NCBI GenBank assembly: GCA_964623055.1
Contig: CAZURK010000007.1
Coordinates: forward strand, 62,001-126,000
Source: JADHUC01 sp964623055
Lineage (GTDB): Bacteria > Planctomycetota > Planctomycetia > Pirellulales > Pirellulaceae
Direction: 5' to 3'
DNA: 64,000 bases
Positions 19,701 through 28,091 of the stretch are shown here, piece after piece. Every line of letters starts with the position of its first letter. The stretch's first letter is position 1. The translations under genes were made by a program, and so were the position numbers. The notes beneath the pieces are model-generated. The model searched no databases and was not told the DNA's origin. It worked only from the letters and a program-made list of their open reading frames with translations.

Positions 19701-19859
19701 AAGGCGGACAAAACCAGCTACTATTACGTTCGCGGTATCCAACAGGGAGAAACGGAAACGCGGAAGATATCCGGCACCACGGGTGGGAGGATCCCCTACG
19801 AGATCAACAATGGCGAAATCGTCTGGGTCTCGCCAATGTGGATCACATATAAGCCGTGA
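16785..19859 (+). CDS. Secreted beta-propeller fused to PHP-like metallohydrolase
   Basis: Encodes 1024 residues from the ATG at 16785, chosen because it starts a signal peptide (MRLPFLASCVLVYLYTASG) and follows a purine-rich site; a longer frame upstream crosses a repeat. Residues about 150-600 contain propeller-like repeats resembling sialidase/BNR or TolB blades (DGQDRLWVFWS, DADGRVWLAWQS, DQQERLWIAYE). Near residue 661 the motif GEFHRHTEIS starts a domain like the PHP/CehA or DUF3604 metallohydrolases, continued by DWIGSGDHDNGNG and, near the end, SSDHIS. These His and Asp residues are the expected metal ligands. It is probably an exported hydrolase whose propeller binds substrate. Substrate unknown. 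It converges with the next MocA gene. Confidence 0.8.
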   Translation: MRLPFLASCVLVYLYTASGATQAASETGLDVPMDRDLVSVVIRFGLKDKEPATWEGTYQLTRGRIVATDGWRFAGGDYATRSEFKLDVRRFYPRFWNRRGRDPSTLPMEPNGFVLTFADVAQSTSLEVKSSQGNFTVPVGRLQYGSARRALDGNVEFERVPTSRLIVASGTEDAYPCALMGPKGRLCVAYIAFTHGVGFKSRLPITTAPSDFAYLAKPTGGDQIMFMEFHDNQWTTPTALTDEGKDLFGVAMATDGQDRLWVFWSENVEENWDLYAKMRNDDGWSEPIRITTAPGSDVNHAAATDADGRVWLAWQSFGETNSDICVACQDGDSFGKPTPIAISAANDWAPSIAASQDGRVAVAWDSYEKGNYDVVAKICKAGQWGEQRVIAGTRKNEVRSSLVFDQQERLWIAYEVSPEGWGKDFGPYDRSPKATALYQERAIGVKVLKADTLYEPEADVNRALPMPDGRRRWPNAADGVKAAGPKLAVDANGRLWLSARIRMTRFDNTTGGAWLSHLTTLDSDGWQSAVMTPQSDGFLHESSALAPAPGGGLYVVSCSDGRFRDAATFGTPRTRRKAKPGAAKPATTRTYVTYPDARFNKEIAIADTGEVAKPSGECKLVAVKPDVSAGPSKAAREEAEHVAAMRAYRAEVDGKWLRIVRGEFHRHTEISSDGAGDGTIFDMWRYGLDMAALDWIGSGDHDNGNGREFSWWFTQKTTSIFGVPGQFTPMYTYERSCTYPDGHRNAVFAKRGIRPLNRLRSGLGKAMDELPPDAKRPSSADTRMFYNYLRYFDGVCASHTSGTGMGTDWRDNDPKVEPIVEIYQGDRQNYERPGAPRTNTAEYSIGGWRPLGFVSRALLMGYRLGFQSSSDHISTHMSYCNVWVEEPTREAILEGMKLRRVYGATDNIIADVRCGERFMGEEFTVDKPPTLDVKLIGTAPFAEVVIVKDNEYVYSIKPNKRTVEFQWTDLDAKADKTSYYYVRGIQQGETETRKISGTTGGRIPYEINNGEIVWVSPMWITYKP

Positions 19860-19886
19860 AGATGCTGCGGCATGTGGCGCATCTCC

Positions 19887-19940
19887 GTAGCCGCGTTCGC
19901 CAGAACGCGGGAATCTCCGCACTCTGGCGAGTGCGGCTAC
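19887..19940. repeat. REPIN-like inverted repeat, GTAGCYGC family
   Basis: Left arm 19887-19911 and right arm 19917-19940 are inverted copies separated by 5 nt, each arm with its own stem (GCGTTC/GAACGC and GCACTC/GAGTGC). It sits between the convergent stops at 19859 and 19959 and is a candidate bidirectional terminator. It belongs to the same family as 16553-16617. Confidence 0.85.
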
Positions 19941-19958
19941 GAATTGGCAAACGAGCCG

Positions 19959-21341
19959 CTAGGCCTCGATCGCATACGGCGGCCTCTGCGGCCGGGCGAC
20001 CAAGGCGCTAGCTTGTTCGTCGTCGATGAAGTCCTCCTTGGCCGGGTCCCAACGAAGTTCCCGGCCCAGCAGCATGCCGATGTTGCACAAGTGGCACGAA
20101 CTGACCGAGCGGTGGTGAGTGAACACGTCGGACACCGGTTGCGAGCGATCTTTCACGCACGCGAACAGGTTCCGCATGTGCTCGACGGTTGCCAGATCGC
20201 GGCCCGTGTTCGCCGCGTCCGTCGTCACGCCGTGCGGGTCGATTGGCTTGCCTTTGTATAGGCGAACCGTGGCTTCGGCCAACTTGTCGCGATCGGCCTT
20301 GGTAAGGTCTTCAATCGGTTTGCCGCTCAGACGCGCGCGGTTGACGTAGATCCGGCCCTTCTCGCCCTCGAACATGATGCCGTTGCCGGGCCCGTGGGTC
20401 GCGACCATCTTGGATCCGTTTGCGAACGTTAACGTCGCCTCGAATTGAGTTGCCGTGTTGAAACCGTTGGGGATTTTGGTCTTGCCGGAGAAGAAGTCCA
20501 CTGGATCCACGTCGTCGGGGATCATCGGGTATTGGCCGTTACCCTCGATCTGTACTGGTCCCGATTTGTCATACCCGAGTGCCCACTGGGCTATGTCCAA
20601 GTGGTGGGCTCCCCAATCGGTCAGTTTGCCGCCCGAGTATTCCAGCCACCAGCGGAACGATCCGTGGCAGCGCTGGCGAGTGTAGGGCACCTGCGGGCAT
20701 TGGCCCAGCCACACGTCCCAGTTCAGATTCGGTGGCGGATCGCCCGTGGGGAACGGCCCGCCCGTCGGGCCCGAGCCAATGTAACACGTGGCTTTGATCA
20801 CATCGCCGAGACGCCCGCTCTGTGCAACGGCGATGGCCATGAGAAATTGAGCGCTGCTTCGCTGTTGAGTGCCCACCTGCACAACACGGCCGGTCTGCTT
20901 GACGGCCTTGCACAGCTTTTTGCCTTCGTCGATAGTCAGCGTCAACGGTTTTTCGGAGTAGACGTCCTTGCCCGCCTTGACCGCGTCGATCACGATCCGC
21001 GTGTGCCAGTGGTCCGGCGTGCCGACAGTCACTACGTCGATATCCTTGCGATCCAACAGCTCACGATAGTCGCTGTAAGTTGTACACGTGCCGCCGCCAG
21101 CAAACCTCTCGGCACGCTGGCGATCCACGTCGGCACAGGCGACCTTCTCGCCCAGCCCACAGGCCGTGTTGCCGACCAGCGTACCGCGCCCCCCGACGCC
21201 GATGCAGCCAATACGCAACCGCTCGCTTGCCGCTTCGCCCGAGTGCGACCGCCCGGTCCACAACCACGGAACGGCGAAGCTGCCCGAGAGGGCCAGAGAT
21301 TTTGTCAGAAACGCGCGACGGTTGGATCGGTGTTCAGTCAT
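19959..21341 (-). CDS. Tat-exported Gfo/Idh/MocA family oxidoreductase
   Basis: Encodes 460 residues. A twin-arginine signal (RRAFLTKS, residues 8-15) precedes a Rossmann NAD(P)-binding domain with GVGGRG at 48-53. The family EKP motif lies at 130-132 (YSEKPLTLTI) and supplies the catalytic lysine. The C-terminal domain contains GGKLTDWGAHHLDIAQWALG, the usual GGG-to-aspartate/histidine segment. The family oxidises or rearranges sugars using a nucleotide cofactor. Tat export of a folded cofactor-loaded enzyme is typical in planctomycetes. The specific substrate cannot be read from sequence. AAGGAG precedes the ATG. It stands alone between convergent and divergent neighbours. Confidence 0.92.
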   Translation of the reverse strand: MTEHRSNRRAFLTKSLALSGSFAVPWLWTGRSHSGEAASERLRIGCIGVGGRGTLVGNTACGLGEKVACADVDRQRAERFAGGGTCTTYSDYRELLDRKDIDVVTVGTPDHWHTRIVIDAVKAGKDVYSEKPLTLTIDEGKKLCKAVKQTGRVVQVGTQQRSSAQFLMAIAVAQSGRLGDVIKATCYIGSGPTGGPFPTGDPPPNLNWDVWLGQCPQVPYTRQRCHGSFRWWLEYSGGKLTDWGAHHLDIAQWALGYDKSGPVQIEGNGQYPMIPDDVDPVDFFSGKTKIPNGFNTATQFEATLTFANGSKMVATHGPGNGIMFEGEKGRIYVNRARLSGKPIEDLTKADRDKLAEATVRLYKGKPIDPHGVTTDAANTGRDLATVEHMRNLFACVKDRSQPVSDVFTHHRSVSSCHLCNIGMLLGRELRWDPAKEDFIDDEQASALVARPQRPPYAIEA

Positions 21342-21562
21342 CGGCGAATTCTCCTTGAGTTGCTTGTGTCAACGCTGGCGCCAAGCCTGGCCTGGCGCGT
21401 GACTCCAGGATACCTTCCGCCATTCCCGTTGGCCAGTCTTGCCTGTTGATAATCCATCCCCTCCACACGGATGCTTACCTCGCGCCCTCACATCGCGTAT
21501 ACTCAAGCTGTGAACATCGGTTGTCTCGAACGCAGGCAGACGAATCTGGCAGGGCATCTGCC

Positions 21563-23212
21563 ATGAGCATCATCGTTGGTTGTCGATGCGGGAAGCGTTT
21601 CGCAGCGCAGCCGCACTTGGCCGGGAAGCGCGTGAACTGCCCGGTGTGCGGATCGCCGATCGTGATTCCCGAACCCCAGGCAGATCCGCAGCAGCCCCCA
21701 ACGCTTGAACCGCTCGGCACGTCGGCCGGAAGCGACGTTTGGAGCCAACCGGTTGCGCCAACACCGACCTCGCCTTTTGCCGGCGGAGCCATGCCTTCGA
21801 CGCCGGCTTTCGGCGTTGACCCGCCACGTCAACGCCAGTTCAAGATCTGGCCGTTCGTTGTCGCCGGGGTGGCGGCTTCGGTGTTGATCTTCGTGTGTGG
21901 AGGCGGGTTCTTCATTTGGAGCAAAGTCTCCAACTTCGTCGGGCAAGAACGCGAATGGATCTCGACGCTGCCGGAAGAGGATTACGCCGATGTGCAAAGC
22001 AGTTTTCAGACCGACTTGGTCGAGCGCGGTGCGCCGCCACAGGACTGGGAGCCGCTCAGCACCCCGCACGGTGCGCAACAGATCGAATACCGCTCCGGGG
22101 ATCTGACGCTCGCAGCATTTGTCGATCCGGCGCCCGGCGACGACTCGGAACGTCCGGGCTTGCTTTTCCTGCACGGCGGTTTCGCATATGGCGAAGGCGA
22201 TTGGGAGATGCCTCAGCCCTACCGTGATGCAGGATACGTCGTCATGACACCCACGCTGCGAGGCGAGAATGGCCAGTCAGGCGAATTCACGCTGTATTTC
22301 GACGAGGTGAATGATGTGCTGGCTGCGGCTGATACCCTTGCGGCATTGCCGTATGTAGACGAAGAACAGATCTTCGTCGCAGGCCACAGTGCAGGCGGCT
22401 CGCTGGCCGCGCTGGCCGCCATGGCTTCGGATCGTTTTCGGGCGGCCGCTTCGCTGTCCGGCTGCATGGACCAGCGGCTGAACTCCGGCATCGCACCGTT
22501 TCGGCAGTCGGACAATCGCGAGTTTCAGGTGCGTTCGCCTCGGTACTATGCTTCCAGTTTCAAATGCCCGACGCGTCTGTACGCGGGCAGTCAAGAGTTC
22601 TTCCTGGCATCGTCGACCGAGGGAACCGCCAGCCGAGCCCAGAAGGCCGGCTTGGACGTCGAGGCGAAACGCGTTTCAGGCGACCACTTCACATCGGTCA
22701 CTCCGGCAATCCGCCGCAGTGTCACCTTTTTCCGGGGGCATCTGAAATCCGGCTCCGCGCCACAGGTGACCTTACCGCCCGTCTCGACGCCACGAGTGCC
22801 GTCGTTCGATCCACCCGCTCCGTCGATTACGCCTCCGACCATTCCAAGCCCTTCTTCGCCCAGCTACACCCCGCCACGTCTGCCCAGCTACACGCCGCCC
22901 GGTCCGCCAAGCTTCACCCCTCCCCGTCATCCGAGTCTGCCTCGATCGCAAGCGGTTGTGGTATTCGAGATTCTCGGCTACGAAGGCAGATCGCCCAAAC
23001 GCTCGGCAGCCCTACGTGCGTTGATCCGGATTTCGTGGGTAGATCCCACACGAATGGACATAGACGAGTCGGCCGGAACGATAACAGTCGGTGTACGCGG
23101 CAGGTCCGTCAGCACTGCTGCCGCCAAATCCGCTTTGGAGCAAGCCGGTTTTAGGATCGGCTCGACCACCTACCAGGGCGCGGGTTCGCCGCGCAAGGAG
23201 ATGAACAAATGA
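21563..23212 (+). CDS. Zinc-ribbon, membrane-anchored alpha/beta hydrolase with HMA-like tail
   Basis: Encodes 549 residues from the ATG at 21563; a longer frame from 21446 lacks supporting signals. Order: N-terminal zinc ribbon (CRCGKRF ... NCPVCG), Pro-rich linker, one membrane helix near 95-120, then a dienelactone-hydrolase or S9-type alpha/beta hydrolase with the nucleophile elbow GHSAGG at about Ser276 and a late His in GDHFTS. Next comes a Pro-rich tract of repeated TPPxxPSYTPP units (about 22790-22940), and last an 80-residue domain that looks like a ferredoxin-like HMA fold without its CxxC metal site. The zinc ribbon would be cytoplasmic and the hydrolase outside. Its stop overlaps the next MocA gene start by 4 nt (ATGA), so they form an operon. 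Confidence 0.82.
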   Translation: MSIIVGCRCGKRFAAQPHLAGKRVNCPVCGSPIVIPEPQADPQQPPTLEPLGTSAGSDVWSQPVAPTPTSPFAGGAMPSTPAFGVDPPRQRQFKIWPFVVAGVAASVLIFVCGGGFFIWSKVSNFVGQEREWISTLPEEDYADVQSSFQTDLVERGAPPQDWEPLSTPHGAQQIEYRSGDLTLAAFVDPAPGDDSERPGLLFLHGGFAYGEGDWEMPQPYRDAGYVVMTPTLRGENGQSGEFTLYFDEVNDVLAAADTLAALPYVDEEQIFVAGHSAGGSLAALAAMASDRFRAAASLSGCMDQRLNSGIAPFRQSDNREFQVRSPRYYASSFKCPTRLYAGSQEFFLASSTEGTASRAQKAGLDVEAKRVSGDHFTSVTPAIRRSVTFFRGHLKSGSAPQVTLPPVSTPRVPSFDPPAPSITPPTIPSPSSPSYTPPRLPSYTPPGPPSFTPPRHPSLPRSQAVVVFEILGYEGRSPKRSAALRALIRISWVDPTRMDIDESAGTITVGVRGRSVSTAAAKSALEQAGFRIGSTTYQGAGSPRKEMNK

Positions 23213-24513
23213 CCGGTTCGGAAAGACTGTCACGAAGGCGTTTCTTGCAGCAAAGCGCGGCGGCTGCCGGCTTGGCCGTGCCGTGTTTTATCCCTTCCAG
23301 CGTACTGGCCAGCGCCGAGGAGCCTGGAGCGAACGACCGAGTCGGCGTGGGCTACATCGGTGTGGGACGCCGTGGAACACAATTGATGCGCCTGCCTCCA
23401 GACGCCCAAATCGTGGCGGTCGTCGACGTCGATCCAACTCGAGCAGGCACTCTGGCCAGAGTGCGGAAGTGCAGGCCTTACAGCGATTACCGCGAGATGC
23501 TGGAAGCCAAAGATGTCGATGCCGTGGTCGTTGCCACGCCCGATCACTGGCATGCCTTGCCCAGTATCCATGCCTGCCAGGCCGGCAAAGACGTCTACTG
23601 CGAAAAGCCGCTTAGTCTGACGATCCGCGAGGGCCAAGCGATGGTTCGGGCCGCGCGCAAACACGAACGCGTCTTTCAGGTAGGCTGCCAGCGAAGATCG
23701 TCCCTCGAACATCGAATCGGGTGCGAGTTGATCCGTAGCGGACGGATCGGCAAGGTGAAGACAGTCGCCACGTCGGCCTTTCCCAGTCCGTGGCTGTGCC
23801 GATTCCCTGGCGAGTCCGTACCCGAGGGACTCGATTGGGACATGTGGTGCGGCCAGACCGAGCCGGTCCCGTTTCACCGCGACATCTACATCCAGCGTTC
23901 GCGCCCAGGTTGGATCTCGCTGCGACCCTATTCGGGCGGCGAGATCACCGGCAACGGAGTTCACGGGGTGGACCTCGTGCAATGGGCGTTGGGCATGGAT
24001 CACACCTGCCCGGTCGAGGTATGGGCCGAAGGTGGGAAACTCGAGGACTTGGTCTACGAGGCTCCGGAGGATCGTGGTCGCGGCAACGCCCACGGCGGCA
24101 GCGGGCGGGAGATCACTTACCGCTATGCCAACGGCGTGACGCTGAAGTTAGGAGGCGGACCGCTGGGCGGAGCGTTCGTAGGCGAAAACGGCAAGATCGA
24201 AATCGGCAGTGGCAGCGTCAAGTCGGACCCGCCAGAGATCTTCCAGGAGGCGCTGAAGGACGCCAGCGGTCAGTCGCGTGTGAGTCACCTGCAAAACTGG
24301 ATCGAGTGCATCAAATCGCGCGAGAAACCTGCCGCCGATGTCGAGATCGGCCACCGCGCCACCGTCATCTGCCACCTTGGCAACATCGCCCGTTGGGTCG
24401 GACGCAAGTTGAAATGGGACCCGGAAAACGAGGTGTTCCCCGAAGACGACGAGGCCAACACACACCTGGAACGGCCGATGCGAAAGCCGTACCAATTGCC
24501 GGACACCGTGTAA
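23209..24513 (+). CDS. Tat-exported Gfo/Idh/MocA family oxidoreductase
   Basis: Encodes 434 residues with a twin-arginine signal (SRRRFLQQS, residues 8-16), nucleotide-binding motif GVGRRG at 51-56 and the EKP motif at 132-134 (CEKPLSLTI). The C-terminal domain has GGEITGNGVHGVDLVQWALG. It is distant from the pair at 28092 and 29463 but has the same layout as the copy at 19959. The start overlaps the stop of the zinc-ribbon hydrolase gene by 4 nt, implying coupled translation and perhaps a shared pathway in which the hydrolase releases a sugar or ester that this enzyme oxidises; that pathway is inference. The perfect inverted repeat at 24521 follows the stop. Confidence 0.92.
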   Translation: MTGSERLSRRRFLQQSAAAAGLAVPCFIPSSVLASAEEPGANDRVGVGYIGVGRRGTQLMRLPPDAQIVAVVDVDPTRAGTLARVRKCRPYSDYREMLEAKDVDAVVVATPDHWHALPSIHACQAGKDVYCEKPLSLTIREGQAMVRAARKHERVFQVGCQRRSSLEHRIGCELIRSGRIGKVKTVATSAFPSPWLCRFPGESVPEGLDWDMWCGQTEPVPFHRDIYIQRSRPGWISLRPYSGGEITGNGVHGVDLVQWALGMDHTCPVEVWAEGGKLEDLVYEAPEDRGRGNAHGGSGREITYRYANGVTLKLGGGPLGGAFVGENGKIEIGSGSVKSDPPEIFQEALKDASGQSRVSHLQNWIECIKSREKPAADVEIGHRATVICHLGNIARWVGRKLKWDPENEVFPEDDEANTHLERPMRKPYQLPDTV

Positions 24514-24520
24514 TCTGCCA

Positions 24521-24606
24521 GTAGGTCCCGTCTGCCGGACGGGACCTCGAAGCGGCAGAAGACGTCGCCACACAGTTCAAGGTCCCGTCCGGCAGACGGG
24601 ACCTAC
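24521..24606. repeat. Perfect inverted repeat, GTAGGTCCC family, likely terminator
   Basis: Arms 24521-24547 and 24580-24606 are exact 27-nt reverse complements around a 32-nt spacer, and each arm is itself nearly palindromic (GGTCCCGTC / GACGGGACC). The element fills the gap between convergent genes ending at 24513 and 24610, so it is placed to end transcription from both sides. A related copy is at 32439-32524. Confidence 0.9.
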
Positions 24607-24609
24607 CGC

Positions 24610-25653
24610 TCACTCCGTTGTGGCAGGGTCTCCCGACCCTGCCACTCGGCGTGCACGACGTTGCAGTAGCAGCAAGAATCCGCAGATCATCAACGCTTCC
24701 ACAACAGTCACGGCAATCGATGCTTCCAGGCCGAAACCTCCGCCGGTCAGCCATGCGGGCGCCTCATCGATCAACCGAAGCCGAATAACGCCCTCGACCG
24801 GCATGCCGCTGATGGGCAGGCTGAGAAGAACGCCTTGTGCAAGATTCCAGCCGAAGTGCAGGGCGGTGGGAAACCAGATATTCCTGCTGACCATGTAGGC
24901 CAGCGCCAAAACCACCCCGGCGCCCATCATGTTGACGGGCGTGATGACGGGTGAATCCCAAACGTCCGGGTTCACCGCATGTGCCAGCCAGAAGAACACC
25001 GACGTGAAAACCACACCGAAAACGGGTCGGCGAATGTCCAGCAGGTTCTGCAGAAGATAACCGCGAAAGACTATCTCTTCCATAAATGCCATCACTAGCA
25101 ACGTCGGAATAAGAAAAGCTGCCGTGACAGAGAACCCGAAACCCGCGAAGAGAAAGCCCCCGGCCGCGAACACTGCGCCGCCGGCCGCGGCGATGGGCAA
25201 CAGTCCGGCGAGGAATCCAACCACTACTGAAGCACTCAACCTTCGTTCCGGGCGCACGAAGCCCATCGAGGCGATGCTGCGCTGGTCGAAGAACTTCCGG
25301 CAAACGAGCACCCAGCCCAACATCGCAGCGGTGATCGGAACGGACGACAGGACCATAAGGGTCGCACCGTACTGTTTCATCGATAGGCCGGTCCGCACAA
25401 GCTGGTCAACAGCTTCGGGGCCTTCCGAAATGACCAGCCAAAGCCCCAGCACGATTACCACGACCATACCCACCGCAATCTGCCCCACGACGGACCCTGC
25501 TCCGAAAATCAGGAATCGCCAGAAGGTGCGCAAACGCCGCGACTCGTCTAGAAAGAATGTCGGCTCGGTGGGCACCACCGCTGGCATAATTCCCGCCTGC
25601 GGGACGCTGTCGTCGTTAGGCTCGTCGAATGGGTCGTCTGGATTCGCATTCAT
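24610..25653 (-). CDS. CPBP family intramembrane metalloprotease
   Basis: Encodes 347 residues with about seven or eight membrane helices after an acidic N-terminal 35-residue cytoplasmic stretch. The three CPBP (CAAX protease and bacteriocin-processing, Abi) motifs are present: EExxxR at Glu192-Glu193/Arg197 (MEEIVFRGYLLQ), the Phe-x3-His motif at His225 (FFWLAHAV), and HxxxN at His266-Asn270 (ALHFGWN). These side chains form the active site of Rce1-like glutamate/zinc proteases. It acts within the cytoplasmic membrane; its substrate in bacteria is usually unknown. The gene is preceded on the same strand by the DUF4954 gene, 23 nt away, so the pair may be co-transcribed. Confidence 0.92.
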   Translation of the reverse strand: MNANPDDPFDEPNDDSVPQAGIMPAVVPTEPTFFLDESRRLRTFWRFLIFGAGSVVGQIAVGMVVVIVLGLWLVISEGPEAVDQLVRTGLSMKQYGATLMVLSSVPITAAMLGWVLVCRKFFDQRSIASMGFVRPERRLSASVVVGFLAGLLPIAAAGGAVFAAGGFLFAGFGFSVTAAFLIPTLLVMAFMEEIVFRGYLLQNLLDIRRPVFGVVFTSVFFWLAHAVNPDVWDSPVITPVNMMGAGVVLALAYMVSRNIWFPTALHFGWNLAQGVLLSLPISGMPVEGVIRLRLIDEAPAWLTGGGFGLEASIAVTVVEALMICGFLLLLQRRARRVAGSGDPATTE

Positions 25654-25676
25654 CGATCCACATCGCCTGCTCGATG

Positions 25677-27683
25677 TCAGCTAAAGAACTTGTCCAGCAT
25701 CTGTTTGAATTTCTCGACCCGATCGGCCAGTGCAGCCAATTCGTCTTCGATCCCTTTCACGAATTTGTTCGCTTCGAATTCACCTCGCACCTCGGTGAAA
25801 TCGTCCTCGGCCTCTTTGTCGGTACCGTCTTGGCCGAAGCCGGTGCGCATTGGTTCGCTGAACTCCTTTCCCGCGTCGCTTTTCACGAGACGGAGGAACC
25901 TGCTGCGCGCGTCGAGGAATCCATCAGCGACCTTTTCCATATCCTCTCTCGTCACATCGTTCAGTTCCGTCCCGAACTCGCGGTTGTACGCCCAGCGGAC
26001 CCAGGCCCATTCGTCTTCCGCGTAGGCAGCGTTGATCCCGTCCAACTCGCCGTTGATGGCGTCCAGGTCGGCAATCTCGCCCGACTCGATCAACTGACAT
26101 AGACGGTCAAGACGCTCACGGGGCATCATCTGTCCGCCAATGTCCACCCACGGTTCACCAGAAACGGCTTCTGGCGCGGGGGTCAGCGCGTCGTGCAGCG
26201 AGGTCGCGTTCCTTTCATCTGCTGTTTCCACACGCGACATGACCTTATCGAGCAGGTACATGGAAATCCCCATACGGTACGTCCTCTGACATCGGTTCAA
26301 AATCACGCGCTTCACGTCAGCACCACCGAGCTTGACCATGTCGACAGACCGATCGGTGTTTTCGTGAAGCTCCTTCATGCACGCGGAGCCCGCAATCATG
26401 CGCCCCACAGTCAGTGGACTGAAGACATCGAACGAAATGCGATCGCGAAGCACGGACCCTTTGCGACGGTCGCGTGCAGGCCACTTTTCCCCGTCGCGCA
26501 CGGTGCCGACCGTGGTAAGGTTGAAACCGGGCGTAATTTGGCATCTTCCGTGGGACGTGGCGTCCAGATTGCTGAAGGGAAAATCCCTAGTATCGAACGT
26601 GCTCGTATGCTTGCCAAAGACCGCGCTGAACGGGCCGACTCGGCATGGCCACATGATATAGCTGAACGATCCGGTCTTGCAGCCGCGTTCCAGTTTTCCT
26701 TCGTGCACCGGTCCGAGCTTGTAGAGGTGATTCGACTGATTCGTGCCGGAACCGGCGTTGTAGAAGCTGAACAGGCCGGCAATCAACAGCGTCGATTTGT
26801 GATGGGTCACCGTGTACGGCCCAGCGAAGATGCTGCACGCCTCGCCGTGGAAGCCCTCGCAATTGGCGAAGAACAACGATCCTTCGGCCGAGAACTGTTT
26901 GCCAATCTGGCATCCCTGTCCGACAAACGACTTGCTGATCACCGCCCCACCGGTGACCTGCGAGCCTTCTGCGATGATGAAATTGTCGGCCTGGACGTCA
27001 ATGCCCACCGTGGTTGGGGCTTTTTGGCTGCTCAGCACCGTGCCGTTGTCCAACGAAGCCGCACCGTCAATTATCGCGCATTCACCGATATTCACATCCG
27101 TAATTCGTTTGACGCTGCGAATCCGTGCGCCGGCACCGATCGCACCCCGATCCGCTTTGCCCTTTGCGGCCTCCTGGGCGGCGATCGCCTGCAGTTTCTC
27201 GATCAGCTTCGTACGGTAGCGGTGCAGGCAAAGAAGATGGGCGAACTGGCTGTCGAGCCGATTGAACAAGACGACTTCGCGCCCGCCGCCTTCATTGACC
27301 GGTTCGATCTCGACTCCATTGCCAAACGTCGTACCAGGAGCGGTTTCAACCGTGCCTACGTCTTCGATCACCGCGCCGGACCCGATATCGTAGTTCGCGA
27401 TGTGTGCGCCAATGTTCGCAATGCGGGCACCGTCGCCGATCGTGCAGCAGGATACGTAGGCACCGTCGATGCCGCATGGTTTCTGGACGCCTCCGCTCGT
27501 CTCGACGCTGCCGGCCAACGACCCGATTCTGACCTCGCCGGCGAAATGGGACCTGCGCACTCGTTCAGGCTGGAAGTCGTCAACGACCTGGATTTGCGAC
27601 CAATCTCCTGCAGAGCATCCCTGCTCCTGCATGGTCTGTATCTCTTCATCTCGAAGGGGGCGATATGCGGCAATGTCGACCAT
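25677..27683 (-). CDS. DUF4954 family left-handed beta-helix protein
   Basis: Encodes 668 residues with no signal peptide. The region about 85-400 has hexapeptide-like turns of a left-handed beta helix (for example VSCCTIGDGARIANIGAHIANYDIG and VNIGECAIIDGAASLDNG), like those of sugar acyl- and nucleotidyltransferases. The C terminus (about 520-668) is helical and acidic. Length and order match the DUF4954 family found in Bacteroidetes and planctomycetes, whose function is not established; a nucleotide-sugar transferase or scaffold has been assumed from the fold. GGAG precedes the ATG. The CPBP protease gene begins 23 nt after its stop. Confidence 0.85.
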   Translation of the reverse strand: MVDIAAYRPLRDEEIQTMQEQGCSAGDWSQIQVVDDFQPERVRRSHFAGEVRIGSLAGSVETSGGVQKPCGIDGAYVSCCTIGDGARIANIGAHIANYDIGSGAVIEDVGTVETAPGTTFGNGVEIEPVNEGGGREVVLFNRLDSQFAHLLCLHRYRTKLIEKLQAIAAQEAAKGKADRGAIGAGARIRSVKRITDVNIGECAIIDGAASLDNGTVLSSQKAPTTVGIDVQADNFIIAEGSQVTGGAVISKSFVGQGCQIGKQFSAEGSLFFANCEGFHGEACSIFAGPYTVTHHKSTLLIAGLFSFYNAGSGTNQSNHLYKLGPVHEGKLERGCKTGSFSYIMWPCRVGPFSAVFGKHTSTFDTRDFPFSNLDATSHGRCQITPGFNLTTVGTVRDGEKWPARDRRKGSVLRDRISFDVFSPLTVGRMIAGSACMKELHENTDRSVDMVKLGGADVKRVILNRCQRTYRMGISMYLLDKVMSRVETADERNATSLHDALTPAPEAVSGEPWVDIGGQMMPRERLDRLCQLIESGEIADLDAINGELDGINAAYAEDEWAWVRWAYNREFGTELNDVTREDMEKVADGFLDARSRFLRLVKSDAGKEFSEPMRTGFGQDGTDKEAEDDFTEVRGEFEANKFVKGIEDELAALADRVEKFKQMLDKFFS

Positions 27684-28091
27684 CGTGGGCTCCGTTCTTC
27701 TTTCGATTCAGGCTTGGGGAGTCGGCTGAAACATGTGCATGGGAGGGCGAAGCTCCCGCTGAGCCGAGTTTAGCGGTGGCCCGTGGCGTCGCGGCTCGGC
27801 GGGAGCCTCGCCCTCCCGTCTTTCGCTTGACGAGAGTTACCAACCGGAAACGCCACCGCCATTTCCAGTCGATAACTATCTCGGCAGGCGCTCACCGCAC
27901 GATGTTATTATCCCCAACGCTTCTCGTCCAGAGCCCTGGCAAAGTACGTTCACCGGGACCGCGCCGCCAGAGGATATCTCCGCAGCGCCCCACGAAACAC
28001 TTGCACGGCGGCTACGGAATGTTAAAACTGCGGTCAGGTCGACGAGAAAGCCATCTGTACTACCATCACCATAGGGATAAAGGGCTAGCTC
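27684..28091. other. Divergent intergenic region with a repeat pair
   Basis: This 408-base stretch separates the DUF4954 gene (minus) from the tandem MocA genes (plus). It includes the inverted repeat at 27741-27817. The rest is non-coding by eye; promoters for both sides are expected but no convincing box pair was found. AAGGG lies about 8 nt before the 28092 start. Confidence 0.5.
27741..27817. repeat. REPIN-like inverted repeat, GGGAGGG family
   Basis: Left arm 27741-27766 and right arm 27792-27817 are close reverse complements, of the same family as 12852-12922. It lies between divergent genes, so it is not simply a terminator. It could affect either leader, depending on where transcription starts. 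Confidence 0.88.

Noticed and set aside
26193..27773. A 526-residue open frame antisense to the DUF4954 gene
   Set aside because: Same reason; the minus strand shows hexapeptide helix repeats and this strand shows no protein-like pattern.
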